A stretch of DNA of 23,347 nt from RI-43 sp033764725 (GTDB lineage: Bacteria > Pseudomonadota > Alphaproteobacteria > Caulobacterales > Aquidulcibacteraceae): the NCBI GenBank assembly GCA_033764725.1, contig JANRIR010000010.1, positions 1 through 23,347 of the forward strand, written 5' to 3'. The translations under genes and the position numbers were made by a program. A model generated the notes under the pieces. That model was not told where the DNA came from, made no database searches, and saw nothing but the letters and a program-made list of their open reading frames with translations. Within the stretch, counting starts at the first letter, position 1. Every line of letters starts with the position of its first letter. Shown piece by piece: positions 16,560 to 23,254 of the stretch.

Positions 16560-17939
16560 ATGGCGGACGTGTTCATTTCCTACACGCGCGACGACAAGGA
16601 GCGCGTGCACGCGCTGGCCGAGGCGCTGCAGGCGCGCGGGATCGACGTCTGGTGGGATCCCGAACTCGTCCCTGGCGACCAATACGCCCAGAAGATCAAG
16701 ACCGTGCTCGCCGAAGCGAAGGTCGTCGTGGTGGCCTGGTCGAAGGCGTCGATCGAGCGCGGCTGGGTGCTGGATGAGGCCGCCGTCGGGCGCGACCGCG
16801 GCGTCCTCGCGCCGGTCCTGCTCGATGCGGACCTCACCCCGCCGCTGGGCTTTCGCCAGATCCAGGCGGTCGATCTCAGCCGCTGGCCCGGGATCGAGGG
16901 CGAAGCCGCGTTCGAAGAGCTCGTCGCCGCCATCGCGCGTCTGCGCGGCGCGCCGGCCAAGGCCAGCGCGGCGTCGTCTCCCCGCGCGCGCCTGATGCGC
17001 CGCATCGCCATCTATGGCGGCGGGGCCGCGCTCGTCGCAATCGCCGTCATCGCGCTGTCGCAGATCGTCAACGGCCCCTCCACCCCGCCGCGCGACGAGG
17101 CCGAACTCGGCGAAGGCCCGCCGCCGGAAGGCTCCACGGACGCGCCCGGCGCCGACGAGCTCTACGGCTTTGCGCCCGACGAAGTGCGCGCCTATGCGCC
17201 TGTAGAACTGATCCAGCTCGCGCTGCAGCGCACCTCGATCGAGATGATCGAAGCGGGCGCGCGCGCCGGCGATCCCCTCGGCCAAACCTTGCTGTGCCTG
17301 GGCTACGCCTTCGGCGAAGGCATCGCCGCCGATGCGAACGCCGCGCGCGCGCAGTGCGAAGCCGCCAGCGCCGCCGGGGACGCGCTCGCTACCTACCAGC
17401 TCAGCGCGCTGACCCGCGCCGCCGATCCGGCGGAGGCGGACGTGCTCCTGCGCCGCGCCCGCGACGGCGGCGATCCGCGCGCGCAGACCGATGTCGGCCT
17501 CGCCCACCTCGCCGCCGGCGAAGACGGCCAGGCGCTGGACCTCCTGCGCCGCGCCGCAGACCAGGGTTATCTGCCCGCGCAGGTCGCGCTCGCCGGGCTC
17601 TATCGCGACGGCCGCGGCGCCGTGCGCGATGCGCAGGAAGCCATGCGCTGGTGCCAGCAGGCGGCGGAGGGCGGCTCGCCGGCGGGCCTGCGCTGCGTCG
17701 GCGTGCTGTACGAAACCGGCGAAGGCGTCGGGCAGGATTTCGAGCGCGCCCGCGCGCAGTACGAAATCGCCGCGGAGCTCGGCGATGCGGAGGCCGCGCG
17801 CCGGCTCGCAGGCCTTTACGAGCGCGGCGAAGGCGGCCCGGCCGACCTCACCCGCGCCCGCGCGCTCTATCTGCGCGCCGCCGATCTCGGCGACGCCGAA
17901 GCCCGCGCGGCGGTGTCGCGGCTGGATGCGGCGCCCTGA
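16560..17939 (+). CDS. TIR domain - transmembrane - Sel1 repeat protein
   Basis: A 459-residue three-part protein. Residues 1-130 are a bacterial TIR domain (TIR_2 type): 'ADVFISYTRDDKERV' opens it, the BB-loop area is 'GIDVWWDPELVPGDQYAQKI', and 'VVVAWSKASIERGWVLDEA' places Glu73 where NAD-cleaving TIR domains carry the catalytic Glu. Residues 147-170 are a single transmembrane helix. Residues 235-455 are Sel1-like repeats (for example 'AGDPLGQTLLCLGYAFGEG', 'EGGSPAGLRCVGVLYETGEG', 'LGDAEAARRLAGLYERGEGG'). The likely topology puts TIR in the cytoplasm and Sel1 in the periplasm. Neighbours are housekeeping genes with no sign of a defence island. NADase activity is possible but not proven; a signalling scaffold is equally plausible. 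Confidence 0.92.
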   Translation: MADVFISYTRDDKERVHALAEALQARGIDVWWDPELVPGDQYAQKIKTVLAEAKVVVVAWSKASIERGWVLDEAAVGRDRGVLAPVLLDADLTPPLGFRQIQAVDLSRWPGIEGEAAFEELVAAIARLRGAPAKASAASSPRARLMRRIAIYGGGAALVAIAVIALSQIVNGPSTPPRDEAELGEGPPPEGSTDAPGADELYGFAPDEVRAYAPVELIQLALQRTSIEMIEAGARAGDPLGQTLLCLGYAFGEGIAADANAARAQCEAASAAGDALATYQLSALTRAADPAEADVLLRRARDGGDPRAQTDVGLAHLAAGEDGQALDLLRRAADQGYLPAQVALAGLYRDGRGAVRDAQEAMRWCQQAAEGGSPAGLRCVGVLYETGEGVGQDFERARAQYEIAAELGDAEAARRLAGLYERGEGGPADLTRARALYLRAADLGDAEARAAVSRLDAAP

Positions 17940-17945
17940 GCCGGA

Positions 17946-18305
17946 TCAGCGCGCTTCAATCGGTTCGGTCAAAAATGTCCGCCCGGCGCGGTCTTCGATT
18001 TCGATGACCCAGAGATCGGGGTCGCGGGCGACGCGCTTGGCGATCTCGGCGTCGATCGCGCGCTCCTCCACGCCGAGCGCGCCGGCCGACATGTCGAGCC
18101 AGACGCGTTCGCCCTCGCCGTTGCGGGCGGGCGTGTAGAGCCGCGCCTTGCCGTCGAGCGTGGCGACTTTGACCAGCGCCGCGCCGGCGTCGCGGTCGCC
18201 CTTGCGCACGACGCCGGCGAACGCGCCGCCGATCTCGGCGCGCCGAATGAGCGCGGCCGCCCACAGATCCGTTTTCAGCTCCATGGCGGGATCGTCGGCC
18301 CGCAT
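17946..18305 (-). CDS. DUF1491 family protein
   Basis: A 119-residue DUF1491 (PF07372) protein, a family restricted mostly to alphaproteobacteria. 'LKTDLWAAALIRRAEIGGAF', 'VVRKGDRDAGAALVKV' and 'LWVIEIEDRAGRTFL' follow the family pattern. ATG 18305 is given; ATG 18284 ('MELKTDLW') fits the family's usual N-terminus better, but neither has a clear ribosome-binding site. It converges on the TIR-Sel1 gene with only six bases between the stops and diverges from the exported protein gene at 18338. Function is unknown. Confidence 0.87.
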   Translation of the reverse strand: MRADDPAMELKTDLWAAALIRRAEIGGAFAGVVRKGDRDAGAALVKVATLDGKARLYTPARNGEGERVWLDMSAGALGVEERAIDAEIAKRVARDPDLWVIEIEDRAGRTFLTEPIEAR

Positions 18306-18337
18306 TCACGCTCGCGCAAGCTTCGCGGCGTTAAGAC

Positions 18338-19186
18338 ATGGGCATGCTCAAACCGCTGATCCTGGCGCTCGCCATGAGCGCGCTGCCGGCCGGCGCCGCC
18401 GCGGTCGAGGCGGGCGATGCGCGCGCGACCTATGTCGAGCGGCGCGGCCTGTTGGCGGCCGACGCCGCCTGCGCCCTGTTGACGCCCGACATCCGCGCCG
18501 CGCTGACCGCCTCGGCGCTGCAATCGCGCGGCGCGCTGGTCCGCGCCGGCTGGACGGCGCAGCGGCTTGACGTGCTCGAGGCTGCTGCGGTCGCGGCGGC
18601 CCAGGCGCGCAGCTGCGCCGATCCGCGCACGCGCGCCGCCGCCGACCAGGCGCGCGCCGCGTTCGCCGGCTGGGCCCGCTTGCCCGCCATGACCTTTCCC
18701 GGCGCCGCCCGCGGCTGGATCGCGCGCCGCGAACCGGCGCCCGGCGGCTGGCGGCTGGCGCAAGCGGCGGACGCCGCCACCTTCGGCGTGCGCGTCGGCC
18801 CGCGCTGGGATCAGGACGCCGTCACGCTGCTCGCGCCCGCGCCCCACGACGCGCCGGCCGCCGCGCGTGTCCTTGTGCGCGATCCTGAGCGCGCCGATGC
18901 AGGCTTCCTCGATGCGCCCGGGCGGCTGGCCCAAGGGCTTGCGGCGGGAGCGCCGCCGCCCCAGGCCCGGTTGAGCTTCTTCGCCAGCGCCCGCGCGCTG
19001 GAAGGCCGCGGCGCTGCGCGCCAGGCCGTCTTTACGTTCCCGCGTGAAGCGCTCGCCGCAATCGCCCGGCTCGATCCGCGCGAAGCCGCCGTGATCGAGA
19101 TCGGCGACGGCCCCAACGCGCAGCGCGTGCTGATCGAGGCGGGCGATCTGCGCGCCGCGATCGCGTTCCTGGACGCCGGCCGCTAG
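18338..19186 (+). CDS. Exported protein of unknown function
   Basis: A 282-residue protein with an N-terminal signal peptide (about residues 1-22, 'LILALAMSALPAGAAA'). After cleavage the sequence is alanine- and arginine-rich with two cysteines in the first part (C45, C93) that may pair. Two ATGs, 18338 and 18344, are usable. I do not recognise a family; the layout (helical first half with 'CALLTPDIRAALTASALQ', beta-rich second half ending 'AVIEIGDGPNAQRVLIEAGD') suggests a two-domain periplasmic protein. The stop codon overlaps the stop of the convergent histidine kinase gene. GC content and codon use match neighbours, so it is probably long resident. Confidence 0.8.
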   Translation: MGMLKPLILALAMSALPAGAAAVEAGDARATYVERRGLLAADAACALLTPDIRAALTASALQSRGALVRAGWTAQRLDVLEAAAVAAAQARSCADPRTRAAADQARAAFAGWARLPAMTFPGAARGWIARREPAPGGWRLAQAADAATFGVRVGPRWDQDAVTLLAPAPHDAPAAARVLVRDPERADAGFLDAPGRLAQGLAAGAPPPQARLSFFASARALEGRGAARQAVFTFPREALAAIARLDPREAAVIEIGDGPNAQRVLIEAGDLRAAIAFLDAGR

Positions 19187-20394
19187 CCTGCGGGAAGTCT
19201 GACCCGCACCAAGGCGCCGCCGCCCGGCGCATCGCCGATGTCGAGCGCGCCGCCATGCGCCTCGGCCAGCGCCTGCACCAGCGCCAAACCAAGCCCGGAT
19301 CCGCCTGCGGCGCGGCCCAAATCGGTCTGCGCGAACGCCTCGCGCACCCGCGCCCGCGCCGCGAGGGGAATGCCGGGGCCGCTGTCTTCGACCTCGATCG
19401 CCGCGCCCTGCGCGAGCCTTCGCACCCGCACGGTGACGCGCCCGCCCGCCGGCGTGAACTTGATCGCGTTGCCGATCAGGTTGGCCAGGATGCGCCGCAC
19501 CGCGATGCGGTCGGCGAGCGCGTCGACGGAACCGTCTGGCGCATCGCAGCGCACGGCGATATGGCGCGGGGCGGCGCCGCCTTCCGCTTCGGCGGCGGCA
19601 TGGCGCGCCTCGGCGGCGATGTCGAAGCGCTCTTTGTGGAGCGCATAATCGCCCGCATGTAGCCGCGACAAATCGAGGATGGCGTTGAGCGTTTCGAGCA
19701 TGTCGGCGCCGCTGTCGCGGATCAGGCCGGCATAATCGAGATAGCGCGGCGCAAGCGGACCGAACACTTGCGCCTTCATCATGTCGGCGAAGCCGATGAC
19801 GTGGGTCAGCGGCGTGCGCAATTCATGCGCGGCGATGGCGACGCGATCGGGCGCGGGCGTTTGAACCCGCGCCGGCGCAGGCGCGCGCGCAGCCAGCGCA
19901 GCGAGCGCGCACACCGCGCCCAGCGTTATGACTGCCGGCGCCGCGCCGAGCGCCGCAGGCGCACTTAAGGCTTCCGCCGCGACCGCGCCGGCCAACGCCA
20001 GCGCCGCAGCGCCGACCGTCGGCCATCCCGGCGCCGCACGCGCCATCACGGCCGGGGCCAAGGCGAACATGACCGCCCCCGGCCCCAACGCCCCGCCGCT
20101 CAACGCCGCGAACGCCGTCGCCGCCAGGACCCATCCGCCGACGAGCGCCCAGCGCACCGGCAGCGCGCCAAGCCGGCCGGCCAGCGCCCAGGTGGCCGCC
20201 GCTGGCGCAGCCAGCACCGCGCTCAACGGCGCTGCGAGGGCGATTTCAGCGGCGGGGACGCTGGCGGCGAAGAGGAACGCAGCGCACGCCGCCAGCCACA
20301 GAAGCATCGCGGCGCGCACGGCCGCTGCGCGGTGTTGCGCGCCGGTTACTGCATCTTGTGTTGACACCGGAAGGTCGCCCGCGAGTAAAAGCAT
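19183..20394 (-). CDS. Membrane-bound sensor histidine kinase, PleC/DivJ-like
   Basis: A 403-residue histidine kinase. ATG 20394 is preferred over the upstream extension, which lacks membrane or ribosome-binding features; a GTG 10 codons in is an alternative. Residues about 26-170 hold roughly six hydrophobic segments with very short loops and no sensor domain. The phosphoacceptor motif 'AHELRTPLTHVIGFADMM' has His190, and 'FGPLAPRYLDYAGLIRDSG' resembles the PleC/DivJ/PdhS group. The ATPase domain has the N box 'NLIGNAIKFTP', 'DSGPGIP' and 'GGSGLGLALVQALAEAHGG'. No response regulator is adjacent, so it is an orphan. Its partner and signal cannot be read from sequence; membrane properties are a possible input. 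Confidence 0.93.
   Translation of the reverse strand: MLLLAGDLPVSTQDAVTGAQHRAAAVRAAMLLWLAACAAFLFAASVPAAEIALAAPLSAVLAAPAAATWALAGRLGALPVRWALVGGWVLAATAFAALSGGALGPGAVMFALAPAVMARAAPGWPTVGAAALALAGAVAAEALSAPAALGAAPAVITLGAVCALAALAARAPAPARVQTPAPDRVAIAAHELRTPLTHVIGFADMMKAQVFGPLAPRYLDYAGLIRDSGADMLETLNAILDLSRLHAGDYALHKERFDIAAEARHAAAEAEGGAAPRHIAVRCDAPDGSVDALADRIAVRRILANLIGNAIKFTPAGGRVTVRVRRLAQGAAIEVEDSGPGIPLAARARVREAFAQTDLGRAAGGSGLGLALVQALAEAHGGALDIGDAPGGGALVRVRLPAG
20361..20391 (+). promoter_or_regulatory. Possible promoter of the exported protein gene at 20484
   Basis: TTGACA at 20361-20366 is a perfect -35; the only -10-like bases downstream are the AT-rich AGTAAAA (20384-20390), a weak match. It lies inside the first codons of the divergent histidine kinase gene and would give a leader of about 90 bases. 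Confidence 0.35.
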
Positions 20395-20483
20395 CTTAAC
20401 GCCTGGGGGGCGATCCTGGCCGCGCTGAATCGAGAGGCAAGCCGCCTCGCCCGGCGCGTGCGCCAATCCAACAGGAGCTTCGC

Positions 20484-21554
20484 ATGCGGAGTCTTGCGGT
20501 CGTCACCACCACCGCCGTGATGGTCCTTGTCGGCGTCGCCAGCGCCCAGAATGCAGGCCCTGTCGCCAGCCCGACCGCGGCCCCTGCGGGCCCGGCCCCG
20601 GCAGTTCCCGGCGCGCCGATCGAAACCGCGCTTCAGGCCTACGCGCTGTACCAGGACGACATGACCGAGCTGCGCACCCTGCGCGTCGGCAGCGCCAATG
20701 ACCTCGAAGCGGTGATCGACCGCGCCTCGCGCCACAATCGCGACGCGCTGTCGCGCGGCTGGATCGCCTATGGCGCGCTGACGGCGGCGCAATCGCCGGA
20801 ATTCGTGGCCGGCGTGCGCCAGGCCGCGGCCTATTACGGGCGCGAGGCGGTGCTGCGCGGCATGCAGATCGACACCGGCTATGCGCGTCTTTTGCCGGGC
20901 GGCGACGCCGCCACGCGCATGCTGCTCAACAACGCCGCCGCCGACGGACAGCGCATCGTCGCCGTCGCCGACCGCTACCAGGAGCTCGCCTATTCGCTGC
21001 AACGTCAGCGTTGGGCCAACACGGTCGCGCCGCAGCAGGCCCAGCGCGTGCAGCGCGTGCGCGGGCTGACCGCCGCCGGCACGGCAGGGGCGCAGTTCGC
21101 CGCGCTGTCGGGACGCGTGCCGCAGGGCGCCGCGGCGGTGACGGTCAGCGACGCATCCGCGTTCGGCGGCCAGCGCTTCTGGGATGCGGTGCGCCCGGGC
21201 GCGCCGGTGGTGCGCGAAGTGGCGGCGCCGGTATCGTTCCAATGGCGGATCAAGCCGGAGCGCCAGGAGGCGCTCAACCGCATGACCACCATCGCCGGCA
21301 TGATGGCGCTGGACGCTGCAGGCGACCGCAGCACCCAGGTCACGCAATTGCTCGACGAGCCGCGTTCGCGCGATTGCATCGAGATGGCGCATCTGCAGCT
21401 CTATCAATGCATGTCGGCCGCACGCTTCCGCTATGAAAACGCTTTCTGCCTGAGCCAGCACGCGATCCGCGACGTCGGCTCGTGCGTCAGCGGCGTGGCC
21501 ATGCCTGACGCCTCCGCGGCGAGCGCGTTGCCAGCGACCGTTCCGGGCCGCTGA
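20484..21554 (+). CDS. Exported protein of unknown function with four-cysteine C-terminus
   Basis: A 356-residue protein. ATG 20484 has an AGGAG eight bases upstream. A signal peptide covers about residues 1-21 (ending 'GVASA'), followed by a proline/alanine-rich linker to residue 45. The body is helical ('IETALQAYALYQDDMTELR', 'AATRMLLNNAAADGQRIVAV'). Near the C-terminus four cysteines (C298, C309, C322, C334) are spaced C-x10-C-x12-C-x11-C, consistent with a disulfide-stapled helical bundle. I recognise no named family, though similar proteins probably occur in Caulobacterales. The adjacent sufE gene shares its strand 52 bases downstream but gives no functional hint. Confidence 0.82.
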   Translation: MRSLAVVTTTAVMVLVGVASAQNAGPVASPTAAPAGPAPAVPGAPIETALQAYALYQDDMTELRTLRVGSANDLEAVIDRASRHNRDALSRGWIAYGALTAAQSPEFVAGVRQAAAYYGREAVLRGMQIDTGYARLLPGGDAATRMLLNNAAADGQRIVAVADRYQELAYSLQRQRWANTVAPQQAQRVQRVRGLTAAGTAGAQFAALSGRVPQGAAAVTVSDASAFGGQRFWDAVRPGAPVVREVAAPVSFQWRIKPERQEALNRMTTIAGMMALDAAGDRSTQVTQLLDEPRSRDCIEMAHLQLYQCMSAARFRYENAFCLSQHAIRDVGSCVSGVAMPDASAASALPATVPGR

Positions 21555-21573
21555 GCCGCAAGCGCCCAGCCTT

Positions 21574-21593
21574 GCCTGCGGGCGCGGGCAGGC
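21574..21593 (+). terminator. GC-rich hairpin after the exported protein gene (weak terminator candidate)
   Basis: GCCTGC (21574-21579) and GCAGGC (21588-21593) pair around an eight-base loop, 20 bases after the stop at 21554 and just before sufE. No T-run follows, so intrinsic termination is doubtful; it may only stabilise the transcript end. Confidence 0.25.
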
Positions 21594-21606
21594 GCATCTG
21601 CGGGCG

Positions 21607-22038
21607 ATGGCCAACAGTACAGAAACCGGCATCTCCAAGACCGCCGACGCGCTCGCGGCCGATTTCGCGCTCTTTTCCGATTGGGAGGAGCGCTACGGCT
21701 ACGTCCTCGATCTAGGCCGCGCGCTGGCGCCTTTGCCGGAGGCGCTGCGCACGGAAGCCAACCGTGTGCGCGGCTGCGCCAGCCAGGTCTGGCTGGTCAG
21801 CGATGTGATCGATGGGCGGCTGCAGTTTCGCGGCGATTCCGACGCGCATATCGTGCGCGGCCTGGTGGCGCTGGCGCTGAAGCTGTTCTCCGACCGCACG
21901 CCGGCGGAAATCCTCGCCGCCGATCCGCACGCGATTTTCCAGCGCCTCGGCCTCGGCGAAGCGCTCACCGCGCAGCGCGCCAACGGCATGGCCTCGCTGC
22001 TCAGGCGCATCCAGGCCGATGCGCGTGCAGCGCTTTAG
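21607..22038 (+). CDS. sufE: SufE family cysteine desulfuration protein
   Basis: A 143-residue SufE protein, the normal length. 'LFSDWEERYGYVLDLGRAL' is the family's N-terminal helix and 'ANRVRGCASQVWLVSDV' contains the sulfur-accepting Cys57. 'DSDAHIVRGLVALALKLFSD' and 'IFQRLGLGEALTAQRANGMAS' complete the fold. SufE takes persulfide sulfur from the desulfurase SufS and passes it to the Fe-S assembly scaffold. No suf operon genes are nearby, as is common for stand-alone sufE in alphaproteobacteria. The ribosome-binding site before ATG 21607 is weak (GCGGGCG). Its stop overlaps the stop of the convergent DUF6456 gene. Confidence 0.95.
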   Translation: MANSTETGISKTADALAADFALFSDWEERYGYVLDLGRALAPLPEALRTEANRVRGCASQVWLVSDVIDGRLQFRGDSDAHIVRGLVALALKLFSDRTPAEILAADPHAIFQRLGLGEALTAQRANGMASLLRRIQADARAAL

Positions 22039-22778
22039 GCGCCGGCCAATTGCGCCAAGGCGAGCTTGAGCGCGACCTTGGCGGAACGCGCCGGCCAGCG
22101 TTGCGCGCGCTCGATCTCGGCGATGGCGCGGTCTTCCAGCACGGCGGCGGTCGCCACCGCCCGCAGGGGTGGGGCGAGCGCGGCCAACGCCTGCGCCACG
22201 CGGGCGCGCGCATCGAGCCCGATCGCCAGCGCGCCTTCGCGTCCGCCGGCGCCGCGCGCCGCCGACCCGCGCGGCGGCGCGCGCCAATCGGCGGCGGGCG
22301 TCAGGCCGATCTGGCCCTGCTCCCAATCCGCCCGCAGGCGTTGCGCGGCGGCGATCTCGGCCGGTGTGAAAAAGGCCGCGCCTGCGCCGTCGCGCCAGCG
22401 CGCCAACCGCGCCGCGGGGCCGCGCGGATCGAGCCCGGCGGCGAGGCGCACATCGCCCTCACCGTCGACCACGCTGCGCGCCACGACCGGCGCATGCTGC
22501 GCAAGGAAGGCGTCAGCGCCCGGATGCGCGGCGCGGGCGGCGCGCTTGCGGCCGGCAGGCGTGATCCGGAACGCATCGGGCCCGACGCGCTCCAGGGCGC
22601 CCTCCGCCAGCAGCGCAGCGATTTCGGCGGCGGACGCCTTGCCGATCGGGCGGCGGCGGCGATCGCCGTTCGGATAAAAACCATAAGCCCCAGCGCCGCG
22701 CGTCGGCGCGACCACGCCGTCCTCGGACGACAGGCGCGAGAGCACCCGCGCCGCGCGCGTCGATGCGGCCGCGTTCAC
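22035..22778 (-). CDS. DUF6456 protein, candidate GafZ-like GTA regulator
   Basis: A 247-residue protein starting at GTG 22778-22776, in a GTGA overlap with the stop of the helix-turn-helix gene. Residues 1-75 look like a winged-helix region ('RVLSRLSSEDGVV', 'KASAAEIAALLAEGALERVG', 'FRITPAGRKRAAR'). Residues about 105-245 match DUF6456: 'FFTPAEIAAAQRLRADWEQG' followed by 'IGLTPAADW' and a C-terminal helical part with 'EIERAQRWPARSAKVALKLA'. Known: the R. capsulatus GTA activator GafA joins a DnaA-like helix-turn-helix to a C-terminal region, and in Caulobacter these are separate proteins, GafY and GafZ, the latter acting in antitermination. The GafZ assignment is inferred from order and domain type and needs a direct comparison. 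Confidence 0.75.
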   Translation of the reverse strand: MNAAASTRAARVLSRLSSEDGVVAPTRGAGAYGFYPNGDRRRRPIGKASAAEIAALLAEGALERVGPDAFRITPAGRKRAARAAHPGADAFLAQHAPVVARSVVDGEGDVRLAAGLDPRGPAARLARWRDGAGAAFFTPAEIAAAQRLRADWEQGQIGLTPAADWRAPPRGSAARGAGGREGALAIGLDARARVAQALAALAPPLRAVATAAVLEDRAIAEIERAQRWPARSAKVALKLALAQLAGA

Positions 22779-23134
22779 GCCGCCCCGCGCTGCTGAACCA
22801 ATGCCTGCGGAGACGGCGCTATCCGCAACGTCTCCTCCAGCGCGCTGAGCCAGGCATCGAAGGCCTCGTCCTCGCGGCGATCCTCGAGCACATGGCAGGC
22901 GTGCGCCACGGTCGAGCGGTCGCGGCTGAACGCCTCCGCCGTGCGCGCCAGGCTCATGCCCAGCGCCACATGACACAGATACATCGCCACCTGGCGGGCG
23001 AACGCCACCTGCGCGGGCCCGCGTTGACCGGGCGCCGGGGCGGCCTCCGGCGTCACCCCGAGGGCGTATGACGCGAGCTCCAAGGCGAACCGCGCCGACG
23101 CCTCGTCCAACGCTCTTCGGGTTCGAGCGAACAT
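22775..23134 (-). CDS. Stand-alone DnaA domain-IV-like helix-turn-helix protein, candidate GafY-like
   Basis: A 119-residue DNA-binding protein. ATG 23134 has a perfect AGGAGG six bases upstream; a TTG two codons earlier is unlikely. Residues 43-85 carry a DnaA C-terminal helix-turn-helix: 'ARQVAMYLCHVALGMSLART' then 'AEAFSRDRSTVAHACHVLED', the second holding the DnaA signature (RDRSTVxHA). There is no AAA+ domain, so it is not DnaA. It is coupled to the DUF6456 gene by a GTGA overlap, in the same order as the two halves of GafA. The strong ribosome-binding site and the inverted repeat upstream point to a controlled gene. General DNA-binding role is firm; GafY identity is inference. Confidence 0.8.
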   Translation of the reverse strand: MFARTRRALDEASARFALELASYALGVTPEAAPAPGQRGPAQVAFARQVAMYLCHVALGMSLARTAEAFSRDRSTVAHACHVLEDRREDEAFDAWLSALEETLRIAPSPQALVQQRGAA

Positions 23135-23179
23135 CCTCAACCTCCTCGCGCGGGGATCGCGCTGAAGACGAGGCTAAGC

Positions 23180-23207
23180 GATTTTTGCCGGATGTAGGAC
23201 AAAAATC
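23180..23207 (-). promoter_or_regulatory. Perfect spaced inverted repeat upstream of the helix-turn-helix/DUF6456 operon (candidate operator)
   Basis: GATTTTTG and CAAAAATC form perfect eight-base arms separated by 12 bases, giving a centre-to-centre distance of 20 bases, about two turns of the helix, as dimeric regulators prefer. It lies 46-73 bases before ATG 23134. An inner smaller repeat (TAGGA/TCCTA, 23195-23210) overlaps it. A minus-strand CATAAT (-10-like, about 23212-23217) with TTGGGT 16 bases further up could be the promoter, placing the repeat just downstream of the transcription start. Confidence 0.5.
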
Positions 23208-23219
23208 CTAATTATGCAC

Positions 23220-23248
23220 TTGACGTACCAAGACCCAATCCCTAGATT
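23220..23248 (+). promoter_or_regulatory. Sigma-70-type promoter of the transposase gene, leaderless
   Basis: TTGACG (23220-23225), a 17-base spacer and TAGATT (23243-23248) make a good promoter. The expected start, seven bases past the -10, is the A of ATG 23255, so the mRNA would have no leader; consistent with this, no Shine-Dalgarno precedes the ATG. Confidence 0.6.
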
Positions 23249-23251
23249 GGG
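23234..23251. repeat. Palindrome overlapping the transposase -10
   Basis: CCCAATC-CCTA-GATTGGG, perfect seven-base arms with a four-base centre, spans the -10 hexamer. It could be an operator or a hairpin limiting expression; it would not be in the mRNA if transcription starts at 23255. Confidence 0.5.
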
Positions 23252-23254
23252 CCC

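Noticed and set aside
17235..17935. DNA-level tandem repeat in the Sel1 region
   Set aside because: The repeats are visible as protein motifs only; the nucleotide units have diverged too far to count as a DNA repeat.
16560..17939. TIR gene as part of a known anti-phage system such as Thoeris or CBASS
   Set aside because: No ThsA-like, cyclase or other defence gene flanks it; neighbours are prfC and DUF1491.
22775..23134. dnaA gene fragment or replication origin marker
   Set aside because: Only the domain-IV helix-turn-helix is present, with its own start and ribosome-binding site and a coupled DUF6456 gene; no AAA+ region or cluster of DnaA boxes is seen.
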